Positions 58,526 through 64,000 of a DNA stretch of 64,000 bases are shown here, piece by piece. Source of the stretch: Maylandia zebra. Taxonomy: Eukaryota; Chordata; Actinopteri; Cichliformes; Cichlidae. The notes under the pieces were generated by a model, which did not search any database, was not told where the DNA came from, and saw only the letters and a program-made list of their open reading frames with translations. Positions within the stretch are counted from its first letter, which is position 1, and each line of letters opens with the position of its first letter. The stretch spans positions 42,221,870 through 42,285,869 of the forward strand of contig NC_135168.1 in NCBI RefSeq assembly GCF_041146795.1, written 5' to 3'. A program made the translations under genes and the position numbers.

Positions 58526-60128
58526 TTAATGTCTAGAATGGCTAGCTAGGGTGGTAGTGGTGGGAGAAATTTATGTGTGTACCTGTATGTGTGTGCAGAA
58601 TATTTATAAATGTTAATATTCTATAAAAACTGTTTATATGTTTAGTAAAATAAAATAGTAGAGTTTTATACTTAATGAAAAAATATTAATTATTACTTTG
58701 GATTAAAAAATTAATTAAGGTTGATTTCAATTGAAAACAGGGATGTAGAGGTTCTTATGGTAGTTTCCTCCACTCTACTGAGTCAAACAAAACAGAACAG
58801 TGACCCGAAAAAACTGATGTTGTAGAGCTCTTTAACGTTTTCTAGTTTTGGTTATCTTTATTTGTAAAGCTCTCCTCAAATTATTTTCCCATCCTTTACC
58901 ACCCTTGGAAGTCTGTGATTACTCAAACATTTATAACACAGCATGTTGTGCAGAAATAGTTAACAGGTTGTTCTGCTATTAAGTTAAACTCAAATGTTTA
59001 AAAGTAAACCTAAAACATTTTTATTTTGCATTAACCATGTAGGTGTTGAAGGATTTTTGTTTCCAAATCTGTAAAAGCATGTGGGTTGTGTTCAGTGTAT
59101 ACGAGATGTGGTGGTCACAGACTCAGTGCAGCACTTCAGAGGTCTTAGCTCCTGGATTAGGATTACAGTGGTGTCAGGAAGCCATAGATTGTAAATCTCT
59201 CCTCTATAAATTCATCTATCTAGAGGTCCATTAACAAACTGCATCATACACGATTATGCTCGCTACTGTAGCCAGTCACACAATGCTGGAAATGATGTGT
59301 TAATGGATGAGTTCATGGTTCATCAGTTGATTTAAACATCCCACACACAGAATGGTTATAGTGTGTGTGCTTGCTCTTTGGAAGCCCAGAGCTGCACAGA
59401 GAAGTGACAAGCATTATTAGTTAGCAACAGAATATGTGGATGGTTAAATCTATTATATGAATTACAGTTTTCTGTTTTATCTCCATCCTAACGGTCTCCT
59501 TTACTTGCATCATTTTTTAGCTCTAGGTCATTTCTCTAGTTTCACCCTTTTATTAGGGTTTTTTTTTACACTACTTTAAGTCATAGTCTTACTGCCTCAC
59601 TAAAATATTTTGTGCTTTATTGAAGTTTACAGGTTCAGAGACCCTAATTTAAGTCCTTTAAGCATGATCAGGAATATGATGAAATGTAAAGGAATCCAGG
59701 ATTTTAAAGGCTCTGTGATGGACTGGTTTTCATCCATCTCTTACACCTCCATCTAGCACAAATTATTTTTTCTCCCTGGATTCTTTTTGTACTTCCTGCT
59801 TAACTCAAATCAACTAATTTCCCAGAGTCTCATGTTCTTCCAGTCTCCCCAGCTGCATTTTGAATCAAGTTAGGTAATAGGCTAGTGACCTGGGTTCAAA
59901 TGTAGGTTTAGAGCTGCTGAACATCTGGATGCTTCACTGCTGACCTCCCCTGACTGATATGTTTCCTTGCCAAACGACTGATAGTAAAATAATGAGCTGC
60001 TAGACCATGCCAGTGTAGATATGTCCTCAATTTACATGAATGCACACTTGCCTGGTGTTGGAGCCAGAGCGCAACACACAGTTTATAAGAATCATGCAGA
60101 TTCTTATAAACAGAATCACACAGAAAAG

Positions 60129-60425
60129 CACTGTGCAAAAGTCTTGAGCCACCCCTCATTCTTTAATGTGTTGTTAGAAAATGGGAAAGATGTCCGGCGT
60201 CTTATTGAAACATGTAGAGTCATATGTGAACAAACTTGAAAGCCAATATTTGGTGTGATTATCTTCATTCTTCAACAGAGTCTGAAAGCTTTAGGTAATT
60301 TCTTTAAGTAGTCCTCAGGAATAGTTCTCCAGGCCTCTTCAAAGACATAGAAAAGCTCTTTGGATGTTGGTTTCCTTTTGCTCTGTCCTCTGTCAAGATG
60401 ATCCCACACTGCTTCATGACATAGT
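60129..60425 (-). mobile_element. Tc1-like transposon fragment
   Basis: Left terminus actgtgcaaaagtcttgagc; on the minus strand the 3' coding end reads EAVWDHLDRGQSKRKPTSKE then EEAWRTIPEDY, the closing part of a fish Tc1 transposase. The rest of the element is missing. Same family as 45150-46010. Confidence 0.85.
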
Positions 60426-60529
60426 TGGTTAAACGGGTCAGATTCTTGATTGGTTCATATCTGGATCATATCTTCATATCTGGTGGGTGGAAGTTTTTAT
60501 TTTAATTAGCAGTTTTAGATCTGCCTAAA

Positions 60530-60990
60530 ACCTAAATCAGGGGTTCCTCAAAGCACTGCCCTTGGTCCATTACTCTTTACAATTTGCACGATCTCACTTA
60601 GTACTGTCATAAGCAATCACAGTATACAGAAATCTGACCACATTAACACAGTATTGAAGTCACTTCACTGACTCCAAGTGCAATATAGAATTACCTTTAA
60701 AATCCTTTCAAGGATTAAGCCTATTATATCACAGAGCTCTCAATGGTTAGGTCCCACACTACATCTCTGACTTGCTCACTGTTTATTAACCAGTCAGAAC
60801 TCTCAGGTCGTCAGACTGAGATGACAGGATTAGTCTCACTATACTGAGGGTGCTTTCAGTTATTGTGTTTCTGTTCTTTGGAAGGAGCTGTCTGCTGACC
60901 TGAGATATTATTAAATGTGTGTGTAAATTCAAATACAACCTCTAAACCTTTTTATTCAGACAGCCTTACACTCCATAGGGGTTTTTTTGT
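60530..60990 (+). mobile_element. Degenerate L2-type LINE fragment
   Basis: Frames with stops read SGVPQSTALGPLLFTI (the reverse-transcriptase box usually GVPQGSVLGPLLF), then, after a deletion, SLH-LQVQYRITFKILSRIK and WLGPTLHL-LAHCLL, equivalent to the LHWLPV..RI.FKIL block. Truncated and inactive. Rex1 is an alternative clade. Confidence 0.8.
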
Positions 60991-63900
60991 TTGTCTTGTT
61001 TTATTTGAATTTGTTATTTTTACTGCTTTATTGTAAACCTACACCATACATGTTTTTATGTTTTTATCTTCTGGGTTAAGCACATTGAATTAGCATATAG
61101 TGAAATGTGCCATTCAATACTGTTCAACACTGTTTCATCCCTGGAGTATGTTGCTATTTCTTGTTTCTGTCACTATAGTGTCTGGATTCTATTATCTCTC
61201 CACACTGTCACTGTACTGTGTTGGCCACAGTCTACAAAAGAGATTCATATCTATGCTGTTCACCTTTCTATTATTGTTTTATTTAGAGTAAAAAAGAAGA
61301 TTTGAAGTGCTGTATAAGTACTTTAAAATTGACAAACTGTTAGTTGTAGGAGTTTGTGGTGTAAAACAAGGTGTGTTGTCCTGATCTAATTCCATCTCCT
61401 AGAAGCAAATTATAAAGTCTTAAACTTTATTTGTTTGAACCTGTGAAAATCTGTTTCCCCTGCAATGATCTGCATATAGTGCAGCTGTTATTGTTTTGAA
61501 AAAATAACTGTGCGAGGCGATAACTTCTTTTTTACTAGTATGTTGACCATTTTCCTGAAACCTTCCTTACTCATTGTATTTTTGGTCACTTATCTTGGAC
61601 ATCTGAAGTGACATTGGACAATTGTTCTAGGTTGACATCACTGGCCCTAAATCTGAATTATATCCAAACTACAGGTAATGATCTGCCTCTAGGATCAAAA
61701 TCTTTGCCTTCTGCTGTGCCAGACATTTGATTTTTGTTTTTGACGTTCTGTTATATGTAGTATATCACTGCAGTCAAGTGAATTCAGGAAATTTCAGGCT
61801 CTGCGGTGCAAGGAACAGCTGTGATTGGCACATGCAGGCACGCTGTCAGAGAGAGCTTGATTTGCTTTTACTTCATGTCTAGCTGTAGCACACATTTTCA
61901 TTATCAGTTAATCACGTTCATTTAAAACTGCAGGAAGTTGAAATTGTGATTCAGATTAAAATTTGATTAATTGTGCAGTCACCTTCCATCTTTTAGTCTT
62001 GACTTCTGGATTCAAAAAGCTAACTAACCTTTAAAATCGACAAAACAATGTGTAAGATCACACAAGGTATACCTATCATCCTGCCTATAGTGATGTTACG
62101 CATTCATTACCAATGCTGCAGCAGTATTTTTTTGTGTCAGACATATAATTTGTTGATATCTGCAGGACGGACTGCATTTTAAAAATATCAGTATGTTTCA
62201 TAGCTGAGAAGTCCGTCTATTGATACTGCTTCAAAAAGACCCAGTTACGTTACATCCCAGTCTATTTAAGCAAAATATACAGTATTTGTTAAATGTTTAT
62301 ATGTTACGCCTAACTGCAAACAAGGAATGTATTATAGTTTGCACTCTAGCCTGTGTTTACATTCTGATTTGGTATGTTTATTTTTCCAGCTGCCAGCAGA
62401 TTTGATTTATATTCAGCAAGTTTATCATCTTTGGACTAAAAACATTCACGGTGTGACTTCAGCATCAGATATATTGCACATTCATTCAATAGTGGAAATT
62501 TTTCCATATTTGTTTCTTCCGCAAACACTCATAAATACAGTGCACTAATGCCATATATTTGCATGAGAAAGGGTCTAGATGCGTAGCATTTGTTGTGATG
62601 TCGACTCTCCGGGCCCTCAGGGAGTGGCATTCTGTTAGCAGCTCCTTTGTGCAGCATAGTCCTTGCCAGATTCATCACTCTAGTCCCAGGGCACTGTGGG
62701 TTCAGAGCCTTTTTGTGTTCCATACTGGATGATAGATCTGGCTTTTTGCATCAGGTTTTATGAGATTTGCCAAGTTTGTTGTGTGAAACAAAATTACGAT
62801 AAATAATAATAGATCTGTTTCTTGTGTAGAGTTATTTTATTTGTATGTTTTGTGCTTTTCTCTTAGGGACAAACCTCAAAAGAAAGAACCTGCTGGCTGC
62901 ATGTAAATTAATGTTGAGTCACACTAAAGTGAATGTCTTTAAAGCCTTTTATTTGTATTTTAATCTTCCCGAGCCTTTTGTTACTACAGCTTTGTAGTGT
63001 TGCTGTTTATTCACCAGGATTAAAGTTACATCATTTAGAACCTCGGGGGTCCCAGCTATACCAGAGTCCCCGGGTTAACTGTGAACAATGTCTGTCTAGG
63101 AGCAAGATCACTGGTGTGAATAACAGTTTATGAAGACTGTTACACTCCAGCTGCAGGAAAAAAACATCTATAACAATTGCTCCATCACTTATGGATTATA
63201 TATTATGCTGAAGACAGTTTTGACATTAGGAGATAATGCCTTTTGAGTCCTTTTAAATTGATTAATGTTCATGAGATGCAATTTTGCTGCATCATCTCAC
63301 TACTGTTATACATTTGAAGGCTGATGATGGGTGTCACTGTCTCAGGGTATAGGCAGAGGTAAGTGCAGATGAGGAAGAGATGGAGTGGCACAAGTATTTC
63401 AACCTTTTGCCTAAGTAAAAGGTCTAAAAGTCCTGAACGTCTGAGCTATGGATAGTAAACATAAATGGAGACAGCACAGTGGAGCACCACAGGGGCCTGC
63501 ATCCTCCACAATGCAGCCCCTTGATGGGGTTAAACTCTCTGCAGCATGGATATGATTGCATCATTGCACCCCGATCTGGGAACCAGTCTTTCCAGTGCTA
63601 CAGTAACTGGTCAATAGTCAATATGCTCTGATGGTGTCATCTGTTTAGTATAAGAACCAGATGTGATGTTTTCCACAGCACCAGTATCGTCTTCAGTTTT
63701 AGATTCAGGTTGTAAAATGTGACTCACAGACAGCCGGCTAGCACATGTCCTCATAACCGCGGGGCTGATACAATGACATAGCACAGGCACACCAAGAATA
63801 CTAAACACACCATTTCTGTCCCATTTGTTACCACTTATCTGTTAAATATCAGCATTCCCATTGATTAGTTTTCACTCAACTAATCACTCCAATAACTTCA

Positions 63901-64000
63901 AGTTAGTTAGCAATTTTCAGGCATGAATTTCAAACAGGCCTGAAGTCCTTTATTCACATGCAGTAAATAGCAGGTAGGTCTGCTGTAGATGTGTTTTCAC

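Larger units (their letters stand above)
56705..64000 (+). other. Presumed first intron of the unidentified gene
   Basis: No in-phase exon recognised. Contains a (CATC)n tract and fish repeat (58207-58525), a Tc1 relic (60129-60425) and an L2-type LINE fragment (60530-60990). The stretch 61000-64000 shows nothing assignable. Confidence 0.45.

Overview
The window looks like nuclear DNA of a teleost fish, most likely a percomorph and possibly a cichlid. The genes are intron-rich with GT..AG splice sites and vertebrate-type products. The non-coding DNA is AT-rich and carries long (CA)n microsatellites and repeats typical of fish: Tc1-like and other Tc1/mariner transposons, a hAT element, L1- and L2-type LINE fragments, and short retroposon tails. 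The species assignment is inference from repeat character.

The core is a pair of neuronal nicotinic acetylcholine receptor subunit genes, both on the + strand. The first (coding 8923-33462, seven exons, 565 aa) is an alpha subunit with the adjacent CC pair in loop C, called chrna6. The second (coding 42730-48801, six exons, 486 aa) is chrnb3. In mammals alpha6 and beta3 are linked and co-assemble with beta2 and/or alpha4 in presynaptic pentameric cation channels. That linkage is the main reason for preferring alpha6 over the close paralogue alpha3. The human pair is convergent; here the genes run head to tail.

Downstream on the - strand (51495 to 50593) I assembled a four-exon gene for a 107-aa secreted protein resembling human C3orf85. 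Its exons are too short to stand out as open frames. At 56635-56704 there is a probable signal-peptide first exon of a + strand gene whose remaining exons lie beyond the window.

Layout: 1-8650, no gene seen; 8650-33462, chrna6 with a 12.1-kb first intron, an extra intron carrying a Tc1 relic, and an 8.7-kb last intron packed with nested transposons; 33463-42729, intergenic, with a large CA/telomere-like repeat block; 42730-48801, chrnb3; 48802-50592, spacer with a perfect hairpin and a CTCF-like motif; 50593-51495, C3orf85-like gene; 51496-56634, intergenic; 56635-64000, first exon and presumed intron of an unidentified gene. I saw no tRNA, rRNA, CRISPR array or viral gene. The strongest points for follow-up are the extra chrna6 intron, the enlarged Gly/Ser/Pro-rich cytoplasmic loop of this alpha6, the pair orientation, the overlooked small secreted gene, and the nested hAT/mariner insertion with an intact target duplication.
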